DNA of 64,000 bases from CAZENU01 sp965117035 (GCA_965117035.1 OZ220748.1:1116001-1180000); one strand, 5' to 3'; positions 1 to 9,319 are shown, counted from the first letter of the stretch. The notes: a model not told the origin generated them from the letters alone. Numbers and translations: made by a program.

Positions 1-831
1 GAGCTCCTTTACGTCGTCCGGCAGGACGAAGTCGCGGCCGCGGATGAGGGATATCGCCTGCGCTCCCCGGAACAGCACCAGCGAGCCCCGCGGCGAGCTG
101 CCCAGAGAGAGGTCGGCGTGCTCGCGGGTGGCGTCGGTTATGGTGACGATGTACTGCCGTATCAGGTCGTCCACGAACACCGACCTGACCGCGTCCTGGA
201 CCTCCACGATGTCCTCGATCGTCGCTACCGACTCCAGCGACTCGATGGGATGGGCCGTCTCCTGGCCCTTCATGATCTCCAGCTCCTGCTCAGGGGTCGG
301 GTAGCCCAGCGTTATCCGCAGGAGGAACCGGTCGAGCTGCGCCTCGGGCAGCGGGAAGGTGCCCTCGTACTCGATCGGGTTCTGCGTCGCCATCACGGTG
401 AACGGCCGGGGCAGCCCGTGGGTGACGCCCTCGATGGTCACCTGCCGCTCTTCCATCGCCTCCAGCAGCGCCGACTGCGTCTTCGGCGTCGCCCGGTTGA
501 TCTCGTCGGCCAGCACGAGCTGGGAGATGATCGGCCCGTCCTTGAACTCGAAGTCCTGCGTCTTCTGGTTGTAGATGGAGACGCCGGTGATGTCGCTTGG
601 CAGGAGGTCCGGAGTGAACTGGATGCGCCGGAAGGTGCAACCGGTGGACTTCGCGAGGCTCCGCGCCAGCATCGTCTTTCCGACCCCGGGCACGTCCTCC
701 ACCAGCATGTGGCCGTGGCAGATCAGCGCGACGACGGCCAACTCTACGGCGTCGTCCTTGCCGATGATGACAGTCTTGATGTTGTCAACGATCCTGCGGG
801 CAGTGTCTCGAGCCTTGTCCAGGTCGGCCAA
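1..831 (-). CDS. MoxR-family AAA+ ATPase (3' end beyond window)
   Basis: About 277 codons are visible and no stop is reached, so the C-terminus lies left of the window. The reading starts at a TTG (831-829) preceded by AAGGAG. Walker A (VPGVGKT) lies near residue 45, Walker B (LADEINRA) near 110, the sensor region (ATQNPIEYEGTFPLPEAQ) near 145, and a late ASPRG-like SSPRGSLVLF stretch with LPDDVKEL, all typical of MoxR chaperone-like ATPases of about 310-330 residues. MoxR proteins usually act with VWA-domain partners in maturing metalloenzymes or envelope complexes; the partner (DUF58/VWA gene) would be expected just beyond the left edge. It is transcribed away from the oxidase operon. Family assignment is firm, substrate unknown. 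Confidence 0.9.
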   Translation of the reverse strand, partial: MADLDKARDTARRIVDNIKTVIIGKDDAVELAVVALICHGHMLVEDVPGVGKTMLARSLAKSTGCTFRRIQFTPDLLPSDITGVSIYNQKTQDFEFKDGPIISQLVLADEINRATPKTQSALLEAMEERQVTIEGVTHGLPRPFTVMATQNPIEYEGTFPLPEAQLDRFLLRITLGYPTPEQELEIMKGQETAHPIESLESVATIEDIVEVQDAVRSVFVDDLIRQYIVTITDATREHADLSLGSSPRGSLVLFRGAQAISLIRGRDFVLPDDVKEL

Positions 832-1012
832 TGGCGGTCTCCTTCAGTTGCCGGCTCGCGGCCTGTCGAAATCTTCATCTACCGCGGGCGCGGGTTGATT
901 TCCTTAATGGTTCCAGTCGAGATGTCGTCGTCGCGCGGGCCCAGGCGAGGGATACTACCTAATCTTAGCAGGATGGCAAATTCGTGGATAGCCGCGCCCC
1001 GAGGTCGATCCC

Positions 1013-1092
1013 TGCGCAACCGTCATTCCCGCGCAGAGCCTGCCCTCGTGCAGACGGGGGGAGACCCTTGCATAACCGTCATTCCCGCGCAG
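1013..1092. repeat. dispersed GTCATTCCCGCGCAG repeat, two copies
   Basis: Two copies of a roughly 24-bp sequence containing CCGTCATTCCCGCGCAG sit at 1013-1036 and 1070-1092. The reverse complement of the same core is amplified in the tandem array at 31222-31401 and recurs near 63510-63560. It is a non-coding dispersed repeat in the 832-1281 gap between the divergent moxR and ctaA genes; no gene is supported in that gap. Confidence 0.7.
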
Positions 1093-1281
1093 GTGGGAAC
1101 CCAAGGGCGGGGCCTCCCAGGTACGAAATCGACGCACGTCCACCGCTGTTCGCCGCAACCAACGGGGTTACGCAAAGGTCTCCGCAGGCGAGAAGTGCGG
1201 CTGGCGCGGGGCCCCGAAATGCCCAATCGTCCTCGTCCGGGCGAGGGCGCCGCGCGGGCGCCCCGACGGGCGTCGATCTCG

Positions 1282-1310
1282 TTGACGGCCTATCGGGCTT
1301 GTGCTAGGAT
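1282..1310 (+). promoter_or_regulatory. promoter of the ctaA operon
   Basis: -35 TTGACG (1282-1287), 17-bp spacer, -10 TAGGAT (1305-1310); predicted start near 1317, about 32 nt ahead of the ctaA GTG. Confidence 0.6.
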
Positions 1311-1348
1311 TGTGACGCTTTGCACAATCGACGGGGGACAGGTCTCAG

Positions 1349-2332
1349 GTGCCTCTCGTGAGTCAACGGCGAGCCGGGGAATCGCGCCGTGCCAGCCGGG
1401 GATTCCTGATCGTCGCCTCTCTTGCTCTGGTAGCCGCGATCGGCCAGGTCACGCTCGGTGGCGTGGTGAGAATCACGGACTCGGGCCTTGGTTGTCCCGA
1501 CTGGCCTCTGTGCCACGGCGAGCTGATACCGCCAGCCGAGTTCCACACCCTCATCGAATACTCTCACAGGCTCTCCGCGACGCTACTCGGTATGCTGGTC
1601 CTCGCCGCGGCGGTACTGGCCTGGAAGTCCCACCGGAACGACAGGCGGCTGACGGTCTCGACCACGGCCGGCCTGGCGCTCGTGCTCGTGGCCGCGGTGC
1701 TCGGCGGCATCACGGTGCTGACCGAGCTCGAGGCTTGGGCAGTGCTCGTACACCTGACCGTGGCCGAGCTCCTGATCGCCTGCATCATTGTGGCGATTGC
1801 GGCGGTCTGGGCCGGCGACCGGGTCGTTGACGCCGCGGGCGCGGACCGATTCGACGCGCTCGTGGCCGCCGCGGTCGTGGGGACCTTCCTGATCGTGATA
1901 TCAGGCTCCTACATGGTGGGCAAGGGATACGGCTCGAGCTGCGGCACCTGGCCGCTCTGCCGCGGGAGCGTGCTTCCCACGGAGGGCCCGTTCCTGATCC
2001 ACATGGCCCACAGGCTCGTCGCGGCGGCGGCCGGAGCCGTCATCCTGGCCGTGTTCGCCGTCGCCTGGACCCGGCCGGCGATGCGCCCGTACGTCAGGCA
2101 GACGTCTCTGGCCGCCGCGGCGCTTCTGGCCCTCCAGACCGGCCTGGGCGCGGTGACGGTCTGGGCCAGCTTCCCACTGTGGCTGAGAGCGGTCCACCTG
2201 AGCGGCGCCACGTTGGTCTGGGCCGCCGTCGTGGCGGTCGCCGCCGTGCACTACGTCCCGGTCCTGCGGAGCCAGGCCCGGGCGGGAGCGGACGTAGCTC
2301 GCATGCCGCGGACCGCGGGAGTTGCGACGTGA
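1349..2332 (+). CDS. ctaA: heme A synthase (CtaA/COX15)
   Basis: Converts heme O to heme A for the adjacent cytochrome oxidase; integral membrane protein. The 327-residue protein shows the duplicated four-helix architecture of the family. The first half carries the Cys pair in LGCPDWPLC (C49, C55) and the heme-ligand region YSHRLSAT (H73); the second half repeats it as CGTWPLC and HMAHRLV. The start is a GTG after GGGGGAC; a second in-frame GTG lies 9 nt later and is possible. It overlaps ctaB by 4 nt (GTGA), indicating translational coupling. First gene of the oxidase operon behind the promoter at 1282. Confidence 0.95.
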   Translation: MPLVSQRRAGESRRASRGFLIVASLALVAAIGQVTLGGVVRITDSGLGCPDWPLCHGELIPPAEFHTLIEYSHRLSATLLGMLVLAAAVLAWKSHRNDRRLTVSTTAGLALVLVAAVLGGITVLTELEAWAVLVHLTVAELLIACIIVAIAAVWAGDRVVDAAGADRFDALVAAAVVGTFLIVISGSYMVGKGYGSSCGTWPLCRGSVLPTEGPFLIHMAHRLVAAAAGAVILAVFAVAWTRPAMRPYVRQTSLAAAALLALQTGLGAVTVWASFPLWLRAVHLSGATLVWAAVVAVAAVHYVPVLRSQARAGADVARMPRTAGVAT

Positions 2333-3216
2333 TCGGCAGCGCGGTCGCCTCCCGCACCGTCCTGATGGACTACGTGGCACTCACCAAGCCGCGCATCGTT
2401 TCGGCGCTGCTGGTAACCGCCCTCGGCGGGCTGGTGGCTGCGGCGCGGGGCCTTCCGGACGCCTCCATCGCGACCGCCGTGCTTGTGGGCGGCGCCCTGG
2501 CCGCGGGCGGCGCTCACGCGCTGAACCACTACTTCGAGAGAGACATCGACGCTGCGATGGGGCGAACGTCGCGGCGTCCCGTGGCCGCGGGCCGCGTGGC
2601 GCCCCATCACGCGCTCGTCTTCGGCGTGCTGCTCAACGTGGCCGCGTTCGCATTGCTGACGTCCATGGCCAACACTCTGAGCGCCGTGCTGACCCTGGGC
2701 GCGACGCTCTTCTACGTGCTGGTCTACACGATGGGCCTGAAGCGTACGACGCCGCACAATATCGTCATCGGCGGCGCCGCGGGCGCCGTCCCGCCGATGG
2801 TGGGCTGGGCAGCCGTCACGGGCGAAGTCGGGCTCGAGGCCCTCTACATGTTCTCGATCGTCTTCTTCTGGACTCCGCCCCACTTCTGGGCGCTGGCGCT
2901 GCTGATCAAGGATGACTACGCGCGCGCCGGGGTCCCGATGCTGCCGGTCGTGGCGGGCGTTAGGGAGACGAAGCTGCAGATACTCCTGTACACCCTGATG
3001 CTCGTGGCGCTCACCGTTCTGTTCTTCGCGACCGGAGCCGTGGGCTGGCTGTACCTTGGCTCCGCCATCGCACTGGGCCTGCCGTTCATCTACTACACGT
3101 GGCGGCTGCTGCGAAGGCCCGGGACCGAGGGCGCGAGGGGCCTGTTCCAGTATTCGCTCGTCTATCTCGTGCTGTTGTTCGCGGCCATCGCGGCGGATCG
3201 GGTGCTGTCGGCATGA
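2329..3216 (+). CDS. ctaB: protoheme IX farnesyltransferase (heme O synthase)
   Basis: UbiA-type prenyltransferase that adds a farnesyl group to heme B giving heme O, the substrate of CtaA. The protein of 295 residues begins at the GTG overlapping the ctaA stop (GTGA). The Mg-diphosphate motif NHYFERDID is at residues 66-74 and a second aspartate motif (LLIKDDYARAGVPML) lies in the second half. Many hydrophobic helices are visible. Gene order ctaA-ctaB-coxB is usual for caa3 or aa3 oxidase operons. A longer upstream in-frame reading runs into ctaA and is not used. Confidence 0.95.
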   Translation: MIGSAVASRTVLMDYVALTKPRIVSALLVTALGGLVAAARGLPDASIATAVLVGGALAAGGAHALNHYFERDIDAAMGRTSRRPVAAGRVAPHHALVFGVLLNVAAFALLTSMANTLSAVLTLGATLFYVLVYTMGLKRTTPHNIVIGGAAGAVPPMVGWAAVTGEVGLEALYMFSIVFFWTPPHFWALALLIKDDYARAGVPMLPVVAGVRETKLQILLYTLMLVALTVLFFATGAVGWLYLGSAIALGLPFIYYTWRLLRRPGTEGARGLFQYSLVYLVLLFAAIAADRVLSA

Positions 3217-3236
3217 GGACGGACGGCTCGAAAACC

Positions 3237-3265
3237 TTGACTGGCCATGAGGGCTTTGCTAGATT
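3237..3265 (+). promoter_or_regulatory. internal promoter before coxB
   Basis: -35 TTGACT (3237-3242), 17-bp spacer, -10 TAGATT (3260-3265), in the 101-nt gap between ctaB and coxB. It would let the structural subunits be made at a level different from the heme A enzymes. Confidence 0.6.
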
Positions 3266-3317
3266 CTGTGTCGGCCGCGGCTTGGTGTGCGCGGTCAGTC
3301 TTTTGCCAGGAGTCGTG

Positions 3318-4400
3318 ATGCCAGGTATGCGCCTGTTGGGACGCCGACCGGGCATCTTTGCCGCCGCAGTCGCCGCCCTCCTCCTCGCGGCGTTCGCGGC
3401 GTGTACCCCCGATCACAACCAGTCTACATTCGACACCACGGGCCCGGTAGCCGAGTCCCAGCTGCAGCTCTTCTACTGGATTTTCTGGGCCGCCGTCTTC
3501 GTCTTCGTCGTCGTCGAGGGAGTCCTCCTGTACGCGGTGCTCCGGTACCGCAGGAAGCCCGGCGACCCGGACCCCAAGCAGACGCACGGACACACCCCGA
3601 TCGAGATTGCCTGGACGCTCGCTCCGGCGATCGTGCTCGCCGTGGTGGCGGTCCCCACGGTCGCGACCATCTTCGACAACGAGACCTCCCCCCACCCGCC
3701 GGACGAAGGCGGAATGCTGATCGAAGTCGTCGGCCACCAGTGGTGGTGGGAGTTCAACTACGCACACCCCGACGACCCGGAGAAAAAGCTCGTGACGTCG
3801 AACGAGCTGCACATCCCCGTCGACACCGTCGTCAATCTCACCCTGGACTCCGACGACGTCCTCCACAGTTTCTGGATACCGAAGATAGCGGGCAAGGTCG
3901 ACCTGGTGCCCAACTCGTTGAACCGGATGTGGATCGAGGCGGAGGAGACGGGCCACTTCTTCGGCCAGTGCGCCGAGTTCTGCGGCGTCGCCCACGCGCA
4001 CATGAGGTTCGACGTGATCGTCGAGACACGGGAAGAGTTCGAGGCGTGGCTGCGCCACGAGGCGAGCCCCGGGTTCGTGTCGACCGAGCCGCTGGCCGCC
4101 CAGGGCAAGGAGCTCTTCGAGGGCAGCGCCGGCTGTTTCGCATGCCACTCGATCACCGGCTCGTCGCGCTCCCGCGGGGATCGGGGGCCCAACCTGACGC
4201 ACGTCGCCAGCCGCGGCTGGCTCGGCGCCGGGATCATGGACAACACGCAGGCCAACCTCCGCCTGTGGCTGGAGGACCCGGACAAGGCGAAGCCGGGGAA
4301 CATCATGGCGACCGAAGCCCCGGTTTACACCGACCCGACAAAGAAGTTGACCGAACCTGAGGTCTCGGCGCTGGTCGCATATCTCAGGAGCCTGAAATGA
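3318..4400 (+). CDS. coxB: cytochrome c oxidase subunit II with fused cytochrome c domain
   Basis: Carries the CuA electron-entry site of the oxidase. The 360-residue protein has an N-terminal signal ending FAAC (C29, a weak lipobox), two transmembrane helices (about 45-70 and 90-115), a cupredoxin domain with the CuA ligands C218, C222, H226 and M229 (CAEFCGVAHAHM), and a C-terminal class I cytochrome c domain with CFACH (C273, C276, H277) and a distal Met expected near NIMATEAP. The fusion defines a caa3-type oxidase. The ATG is chosen because AGGAG sits 5 nt upstream; reading further upstream has no support. Confidence 0.97.
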   Translation: MPGMRLLGRRPGIFAAAVAALLLAAFAACTPDHNQSTFDTTGPVAESQLQLFYWIFWAAVFVFVVVEGVLLYAVLRYRRKPGDPDPKQTHGHTPIEIAWTLAPAIVLAVVAVPTVATIFDNETSPHPPDEGGMLIEVVGHQWWWEFNYAHPDDPEKKLVTSNELHIPVDTVVNLTLDSDDVLHSFWIPKIAGKVDLVPNSLNRMWIEAEETGHFFGQCAEFCGVAHAHMRFDVIVETREEFEAWLRHEASPGFVSTEPLAAQGKELFEGSAGCFACHSITGSSRSRGDRGPNLTHVASRGWLGAGIMDNTQANLRLWLEDPDKAKPGNIMATEAPVYTDPTKKLTEPEVSALVAYLRSLK

Positions 4401-4476
4401 CCGTGCCGGCGCTGGCGAATAGTCCGGCCGCGGCGTGGCCGCGCCGTGGGAAGCCGACCAGTCTCGGAGGGGAACG

Positions 4477-6336
4477 ATGACGACACTCGCGCGGGTGTTC
4501 CCAAGCAGGCCGGTCCACCCGACCGGCGTATGGTCGTGGATCACCACGATCGACCACAAGCGAATCGGCATCCTCTACGGCGTCACCGCCTTCATCATGT
4601 TCCTGACGGGCGGGCTCGAGGCGCTGTACATCCGCCTGCAGCTCGCAAGGCCGGGGCAGGAGTTCGTCACCCCCGAGACGTTCAACCAGCTCTTCACGAT
4701 GCACGGGACGACGATGATCTTCCTGGCCATCATGCCGATGGGCGCGGCCTTCTTCAACTTCGTCATCCCGCTCCAGATCGGGGCCCGCGACGTGGCCTTC
4801 CCACGGCTCAACGCCTTCAGCTACTGGACGTTCCTGGCCGGCGCCCTGATGCTCAAGCTGAGCTGGTTCCTCGGCGGCGCCCCGAACGCGGGCTGGTTCG
4901 GATACGCTCCCATCACGGGATCGGCCTACAACGTCGGCCACGGCATCGACTTCTGGATACTCAGCCTGCAGATACTGGGCGTGGCGTCCCTGGCCGCGGC
5001 CTTCAACTTCATCGTCACCATCGTCAACCTGCGCGCTCCGGGCCTGTCGCTGATGCGACTTCCGCTCTTCACGTGGATGACGCTCGTGACGTCGATCCTG
5101 CTCGTTCTCGCATTCCCGGTCATCACGGTCGCGCTGATCGAGCTCATGTTCGACCGGTTCTTCGGGACCAACTTCTTCGTTCCCACGGCCGGCGCGAACC
5201 CGCTGCTCTGGCAGCACCTGTTCTGGATCTTCGGCCACCCGGAGGTCTACATCCTGATACTGCCGGCTATGGGCATCGTCTCCGAGATCGTGCCCACCTT
5301 CTCGAAGAAACCGCTCTTCGGCTACCCCGTCGTAGTGCTGTCGGGCGTCATCATCGGCTTCATGGGCTGGATGGTGTGGAGTCACCACATGTTCACGGTC
5401 GGCCTCGGGCCCATCGCCAACTCGGTCTTCGCGCTGACGACCATGGCCATCGCCGTGCCGACAGGCGTGAAGATATTCAACTGGATCGGCACGATCTGGG
5501 GCGGCTCGGTGTCGATGAAGACTCCGATGCTCTTCTCAGTCGGATTCGTCGCCCTGTTCATCGTAGGCGGCCTCAGCGGAGTGATGCACTCGTCGGCCGC
5601 GTCCGACGCACAGCAGCAGGACACCTACTTCATCATCGCCCACATCCACTACGTGCTCTTCGGCGGCAGCATCGTCGCGCTGCTCGCCGGCGTCTACTAC
5701 TGGTTCCCCAAGGTCACCGGCCGGATGATGGACGAGACGGTCGGCAAGATTAACTTCTGGCTCATGTTCGCCGGGATGAACATCACGTTCTTCCCCATGC
5801 ACTTCCTGGGGCTCGACGGCATGCCCCGCCGGATCTACACCTACGACCCGGACATGGGCTGGAACCTGTGGAACATGGTCTCCTCGGCCGGCTCGCTCCT
5901 GGTCGCGCTGTCCGTGCTCGTCTTCATGTACAACGTGATCATCAGCTACAGGAAGGGCGAGATAGCGGGCGCCGACCCCTGGGACGCGCGCACGCTCGAG
6001 TGGTCGATCCCGTCGCCGCCGCCCGAGTACAACTTCGCGCAGATACCCACCGTCCATGACCGCGACTCCTTCTGGGCGCAGAAGCGCGAGGGCGTCCGGG
6101 CCGTACCGGTTGCGGGCGGCTCCGAGGAGCACGACGTGCACCTGCCCCAGCCGTCCTACTGGCCCTTCGTGGTCTCCGTGGGACTGCTGATAGCGGGCTA
6201 CGGGCTGATCTACCTGGGCAACAACAATCCCGTCGCGATAGCGGTGGCGACCATCGGCACCTTCATCACCCTGTTCGCGATATACGCGTGGTCATTCGAA
6301 CCGGTCAACGACCCGGACGACGACTCCGGACACTAG
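4477..6336 (+). CDS. coxA: cytochrome c oxidase subunit I
   Basis: Catalytic subunit of the heme-copper oxidase, reducing oxygen to water and pumping protons. In this 619-residue protein the CuB ligands are H254 (in HPEVY, with the cross-linked Tyr at 258) and H303-H304 (SHHMFTVG); the heme ligands are the His in TMHGTTM and H389/H391 (AHIHYVL). The HPEVY tyrosine places it in the A-type class. The C-terminus beyond about 520 adds a soluble linker and two further helices, as in long CoxA forms of caa3 oxidases. ATG preceded by GGAGGGG; an earlier in-frame ATG 42 nt upstream lacks a ribosome site. Confidence 0.97.
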   Translation: MTTLARVFPSRPVHPTGVWSWITTIDHKRIGILYGVTAFIMFLTGGLEALYIRLQLARPGQEFVTPETFNQLFTMHGTTMIFLAIMPMGAAFFNFVIPLQIGARDVAFPRLNAFSYWTFLAGALMLKLSWFLGGAPNAGWFGYAPITGSAYNVGHGIDFWILSLQILGVASLAAAFNFIVTIVNLRAPGLSLMRLPLFTWMTLVTSILLVLAFPVITVALIELMFDRFFGTNFFVPTAGANPLLWQHLFWIFGHPEVYILILPAMGIVSEIVPTFSKKPLFGYPVVVLSGVIIGFMGWMVWSHHMFTVGLGPIANSVFALTTMAIAVPTGVKIFNWIGTIWGGSVSMKTPMLFSVGFVALFIVGGLSGVMHSSAASDAQQQDTYFIIAHIHYVLFGGSIVALLAGVYYWFPKVTGRMMDETVGKINFWLMFAGMNITFFPMHFLGLDGMPRRIYTYDPDMGWNLWNMVSSAGSLLVALSVLVFMYNVIISYRKGEIAGADPWDARTLEWSIPSPPPEYNFAQIPTVHDRDSFWAQKREGVRAVPVAGGSEEHDVHLPQPSYWPFVVSVGLLIAGYGLIYLGNNNPVAIAVATIGTFITLFAIYAWSFEPVNDPDDDSGH

Positions 6337-6348
6337 GGAGCCAGCGAC

Positions 6349-7104
6349 TTGGCACACGCCGCAACAGCAGCACACGAGGGAGAGCACGAGGAGACGACCA
6401 CCGGTCTGAACCACCGGAAGCTGCTCATGTGGGCCTTCCTGGGGTCGGACTGCATGTTCTTCGGCTCCCTGATCGCGACATACCTCGTCTACCAGGGCAA
6501 GAGCCAGCAGGGCCCCTTCCCCGAGGACGTCTTCAGCATCCCGGTGACGTCGGTAAGCACCTTCGTGCTGCTCATGAGCAGCATGAGCATGGTGCTGGCA
6601 TACTCCGCCCTGACCAGGGGCCAGACGAAGTCGTTCCGAATATGGCTGCTCTCCACGGCCATCATGGGCATGACGTTCATCGCGTTCCAGGTGTTCGAGT
6701 TCTACGAATTCGCCAACCACGAGATGGAGTTCCACTGCAGCGAGGTCGACCTTTCCGGGCCGATCGAAAAGGACAACCACACGCTGACGACATTCCAGCG
6801 GAACCAGCTCAAGGAGCAGTGCGAAGCCGGGCAGGCTGAAGCCGTAGTGGACCACGGGCTGACGCCGAGGACCAACCTGTTCGGCACGACCTTCTTCACG
6901 CTCACCGGCTTCCACGGGGCGCACGTCACCCTGGGCATCGTGTGGCTGCTGTCGCTCTTCTTCTTCTCGTTCAGGAAGGGCGGCGCCTCGCCGAAGCGCG
7001 AGCTCGACATAGACCTCGCCGCCCTCTACTGGCACTTCGTCGACGTGGTCTGGATCGTCATCTTCACCGTCGTCTACCTGTTCGGCGTATTCCCGGGCAT
7101 CTAG
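6349..7104 (+). CDS. coxC: cytochrome c oxidase subunit III
   Basis: Membrane subunit III of the oxidase, 251 residues, with about five helices. It begins at a TTG, 12 nt after the coxA stop, with AGGGAG upstream. Family landmarks include WAFLGSDCMFFGSL at the start, and the C-terminal FHGAHVTLGIVWLL and YWHFVDVVWIVIFTVVYL. A charged loop of about 50 residues with two cysteines (around residues 125-165) interrupts the usual helix order and is longer than in short bacterial forms. Co-operonic with coxA and coxD. Confidence 0.95.
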   Translation: MAHAATAAHEGEHEETTTGLNHRKLLMWAFLGSDCMFFGSLIATYLVYQGKSQQGPFPEDVFSIPVTSVSTFVLLMSSMSMVLAYSALTRGQTKSFRIWLLSTAIMGMTFIAFQVFEFYEFANHEMEFHCSEVDLSGPIEKDNHTLTTFQRNQLKEQCEAGQAEAVVDHGLTPRTNLFGTTFFTLTGFHGAHVTLGIVWLLSLFFFSFRKGGASPKRELDIDLAALYWHFVDVVWIVIFTVVYLFGVFPGI

Positions 7105-7146
7105 CCCGCCGGGATAGACCGCAAAGAAACGCAAGGAAGGGCCCAA

Positions 7147-7473
7147 ATGGCGGAGCACTCAGGGACACACGCGGAGACGTCGGACCAGGTGGTCCACACC
7201 GGCCATCCGACGCCGATGACCTACTTCAAGGTCGCGATGACGCTGAGCGTCATCACGGCCATCGAGGTGGCGATCTTCTACGTCGAAGACCTGGGCAAGG
7301 GAATCATCCCGATCCTGGCCGTGCTCTCGATCGCGAAGTTCGCGATGGTCGCCATGTTCTACATGCACCTGAAGTACGACTCCCGGCTCTTCTCCAGCTT
7401 CTTCGTGGCGGGCCTCATACTCGCGGCCCTGGTGGTATTCGCGGTCCTCGCGCTCTTCCGGTTCTTCGGGTGA
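7147..7473 (+). CDS. coxD: cytochrome c oxidase subunit IV (CoxD, prokaryotic type)
   Basis: Small 108-residue protein with three hydrophobic helices (about 25-45, 53-75, 83-106) and the family-typical KFAMVAMFYMHLKYD stretch in helix two. Prokaryotic subunit IV stabilises the oxidase complex. It follows coxC by 42 nt, with an AAGGAAGG ribosome site upstream of its ATG. Confidence 0.9.
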   Translation: MAEHSGTHAETSDQVVHTGHPTPMTYFKVAMTLSVITAIEVAIFYVEDLGKGIIPILAVLSIAKFAMVAMFYMHLKYDSRLFSSFFVAGLILAALVVFAVLALFRFFG

Positions 7474-7518
7474 CGGCCGGGGCCGGAAGCCAGGGCTGAC
7501 CCACAGGGGGGGCGACAC

Positions 7519-8370
7519 GTGGACTCGCTGTGGACTCACTGGCACGCACACCCCGACGTCCTGATCGGCCTGGGCGTCCTGCAGGGAGCGTACCTGCTGG
7601 GCATCGGCCCGCTCAGGGAGCGATACGACCTGGCCGACCGGGTCGAGCCGCGCCAGATCGCCACGTTCACCGCGGGCATCATGGTCATCTTCCTCTCGCT
7701 CCTGTCGCCGCTGCACATCCTGAGCGACGACTACCTGTTCAGCGCCCACATGCTCCAGCACGTGCTGCTGACCCTGGTCGCTCCCCCGCTGCTGATCCTC
7801 GGCACGCCCGACTGGCTGCTCAGGCGCCTCATGCGGCCGGACATCGTGTTCATCCTGGTCAGACGGGCAACCCATCCGCTGATCGCGTTCATGTCGTTCA
7901 CCGTGATGTTCTCGATCTGGCACATGCCGGCGCTGTACAACCTGTCGGTGACCAACCACGGCGTCCACATCGGCGAGCACCTGCTGTTCATAGCCACCGC
8001 CGTGCTGATGTGGTGGCCGATATGCAGCACCATGCCCGAGCTGCCCCGGCTCACCTACCCGCTGCAGATAGGCTACCTGTTCCTGCTGTCCATCGCGCAG
8101 ATCATCGTCTTCGCGCCCATAACGTTCGCGCGCAACCCGATTTACGACTGGTACGTGCAGGCGCCCGAGATATGGTCGGTCGACGCGGTGACGGACCAGC
8201 AGATCGGGGCGATTTTGATGAAGGTCGGCGGCGGCATACTGTTCATGGTACTGATCATCACCGCCTTCTTCCGGTGGTTCAACGACGATAGGAAAGAGCA
8301 ACTCGCGGACCGCGCCTCGGCGGCTGCAACGCCTCCGGCAGACCCGCCGCGGGTTCTGGAAGGCCCATAG
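7519..8370 (+). CDS. ctaG: caa3 oxidase assembly factor CtaG
   Basis: Polytopic membrane protein of 283 residues of the CtaG family, needed for assembly of caa3-type oxidase, probably in copper handling. Conserved histidines appear as HMLQHVLLTLVAPPLL and IGEHLLFI, with W-H-M-P-A-L (about residue 134) typical of the family. The start is a GTG preceded by a run of seven G residues. Lies between coxD and a small membrane protein and upstream of a Sco copper chaperone, which fits an assembly role. Confidence 0.9.
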   Translation: MDSLWTHWHAHPDVLIGLGVLQGAYLLGIGPLRERYDLADRVEPRQIATFTAGIMVIFLSLLSPLHILSDDYLFSAHMLQHVLLTLVAPPLLILGTPDWLLRRLMRPDIVFILVRRATHPLIAFMSFTVMFSIWHMPALYNLSVTNHGVHIGEHLLFIATAVLMWWPICSTMPELPRLTYPLQIGYLFLLSIAQIIVFAPITFARNPIYDWYVQAPEIWSVDAVTDQQIGAILMKVGGGILFMVLIITAFFRWFNDDRKEQLADRASAAATPPADPPRVLEGP

Positions 8371-8391
8371 GGCACGAAAGGGACGATTCAA

Positions 8392-8601
8392 ATGGACAAG
8401 GAACGCTTGGCAATGTCGGCGCTCTACCCTCTGCTGGCCGTGGCGATCATCGCCGCCTACGCCGGCGGGCTCGGCGTGCTCTTCATAGTCGTGTACGGGA
8501 CGGCCCTTCACGAGTGGGGAGTCATCATCATCGGCGTCGCGCTCGTCGTCCTCGTCCCGCTGATCGCCGCCATGGCCCAGAGGGCGGTAGAGCGGGAGTA
8601 G
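8392..8601 (+). CDS. small two-helix membrane protein, unknown
   Basis: A 69-residue protein with two hydrophobic segments (about 9-35 and 41-62) and short charged ends; no family recognised. ATG with GAAAGGGACG upstream, 21 nt after ctaG and 47 nt before the Sco gene, same strand. The position inside the oxidase operon suggests an accessory or assembly role, which is inference only. Confidence 0.7.
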   Translation: MDKERLAMSALYPLLAVAIIAAYAGGLGVLFIVVYGTALHEWGVIIIGVALVVLVPLIAAMAQRAVERE

Positions 8602-8648
8602 CGGCTCCCCACGGACGGCGGAACCCGGACGCGGCGCGGAGCGGCCAC

Positions 8649-9299
8649 GTGATACGGGCGGCGCTGGCCGTGGCCGCGACGCTGGCTCTCACCGGATGCC
8701 TGGACGGCGAGGGCCTGCGCGGCACCGTCCTGGACCCCGCCAGACCCGCGCCCGGGTTCGAGCTCGCCAACCAGCACGGCGAGACGGTCAGCCTGTCCGG
8801 CAGCCTCGGCTCCGTGACAGCCGTCACCTTTCTCTACACCGAGTGCCCGGACATCTGCCCCGTCATCGCCTCACACCTGCGAGAGGTGCGCCGGCTGTTG
8901 GGAGAGGACTCCGGGGAGGTCGAGATCGTCGCGATCAGCGTCGACCCGGAACGAGACTCGACCCAGGCCGCCCACGACTACTCCCGGCGAATGGGCATGC
9001 TCGACGGCTGGGATTTTCTCGTAGGGGACGAGGCCGAGTTACGGCCGGTGTGGCGGGCCTACTACGTGGCCCCGAGCGTCGATCCGGGCCCCGCCGAGGG
9101 AACGGAAACGGCGGCCCCCAGGCACACGAGCGGAACGGACGCGCTCGCCCGGGACATTGCCGCCAAGTACACCATATCCCACGCCGGTCCGGTCTATCTC
9201 GTAGACCGCGCCGGGAGGATGCGGTCGCTCTTCACCCTGCCCTTCGAGCCGGGCGACGTCGTCCACGACGTGCGCGTGCTGCTGGCGGAGGGAAGATAG
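8649..9299 (+). CDS. Sco1/SenC/PrrC copper chaperone lipoprotein
   Basis: Thioredoxin-fold protein delivering copper to the CuA site of subunit II. The 216-residue product has a lipoprotein signal with lipobox LTGC (C17), the copper-binding pair in CPDIC (C66, C70) and the distal histidine H178 (ISHAGPVYLVDR). A GTG start is chosen so that the signal peptide begins with MIRAAL; upstream in-frame sequence lies inside the previous gene's end and lacks a signal. An insertion of about 25 residues between strands (about 140-165) is rich in Pro, Gly and Thr. Last gene of the oxidase operon. Confidence 0.93.
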   Translation: MIRAALAVAATLALTGCLDGEGLRGTVLDPARPAPGFELANQHGETVSLSGSLGSVTAVTFLYTECPDICPVIASHLREVRRLLGEDSGEVEIVAISVDPERDSTQAAHDYSRRMGMLDGWDFLVGDEAELRPVWRAYYVAPSVDPGPAEGTETAAPRHTSGTDALARDIAAKYTISHAGPVYLVDRAGRMRSLFTLPFEPGDVVHDVRVLLAEGR

Positions 9300-9319
9300 G
9301 GCCGTCCAGCGGGACGGCC
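9300..9319. terminator. hairpin between convergent sco and rplT
   Basis: Perfect 8-bp arms GGCCGTCC and GGACGGCC with loop AGCG immediately after the sco stop, in the 28-nt space between convergent genes. No U-tract on either side, so it may act as a bidirectional but weak terminator or as an mRNA 3' end. Confidence 0.4.

Noticed and set aside
118..1830. Long plus-strand reading frame of 570 codons
   Set aside because: It runs antisense through moxR and out of frame through ctaA; arginine-rich composition typical of a GC-rich shadow frame.
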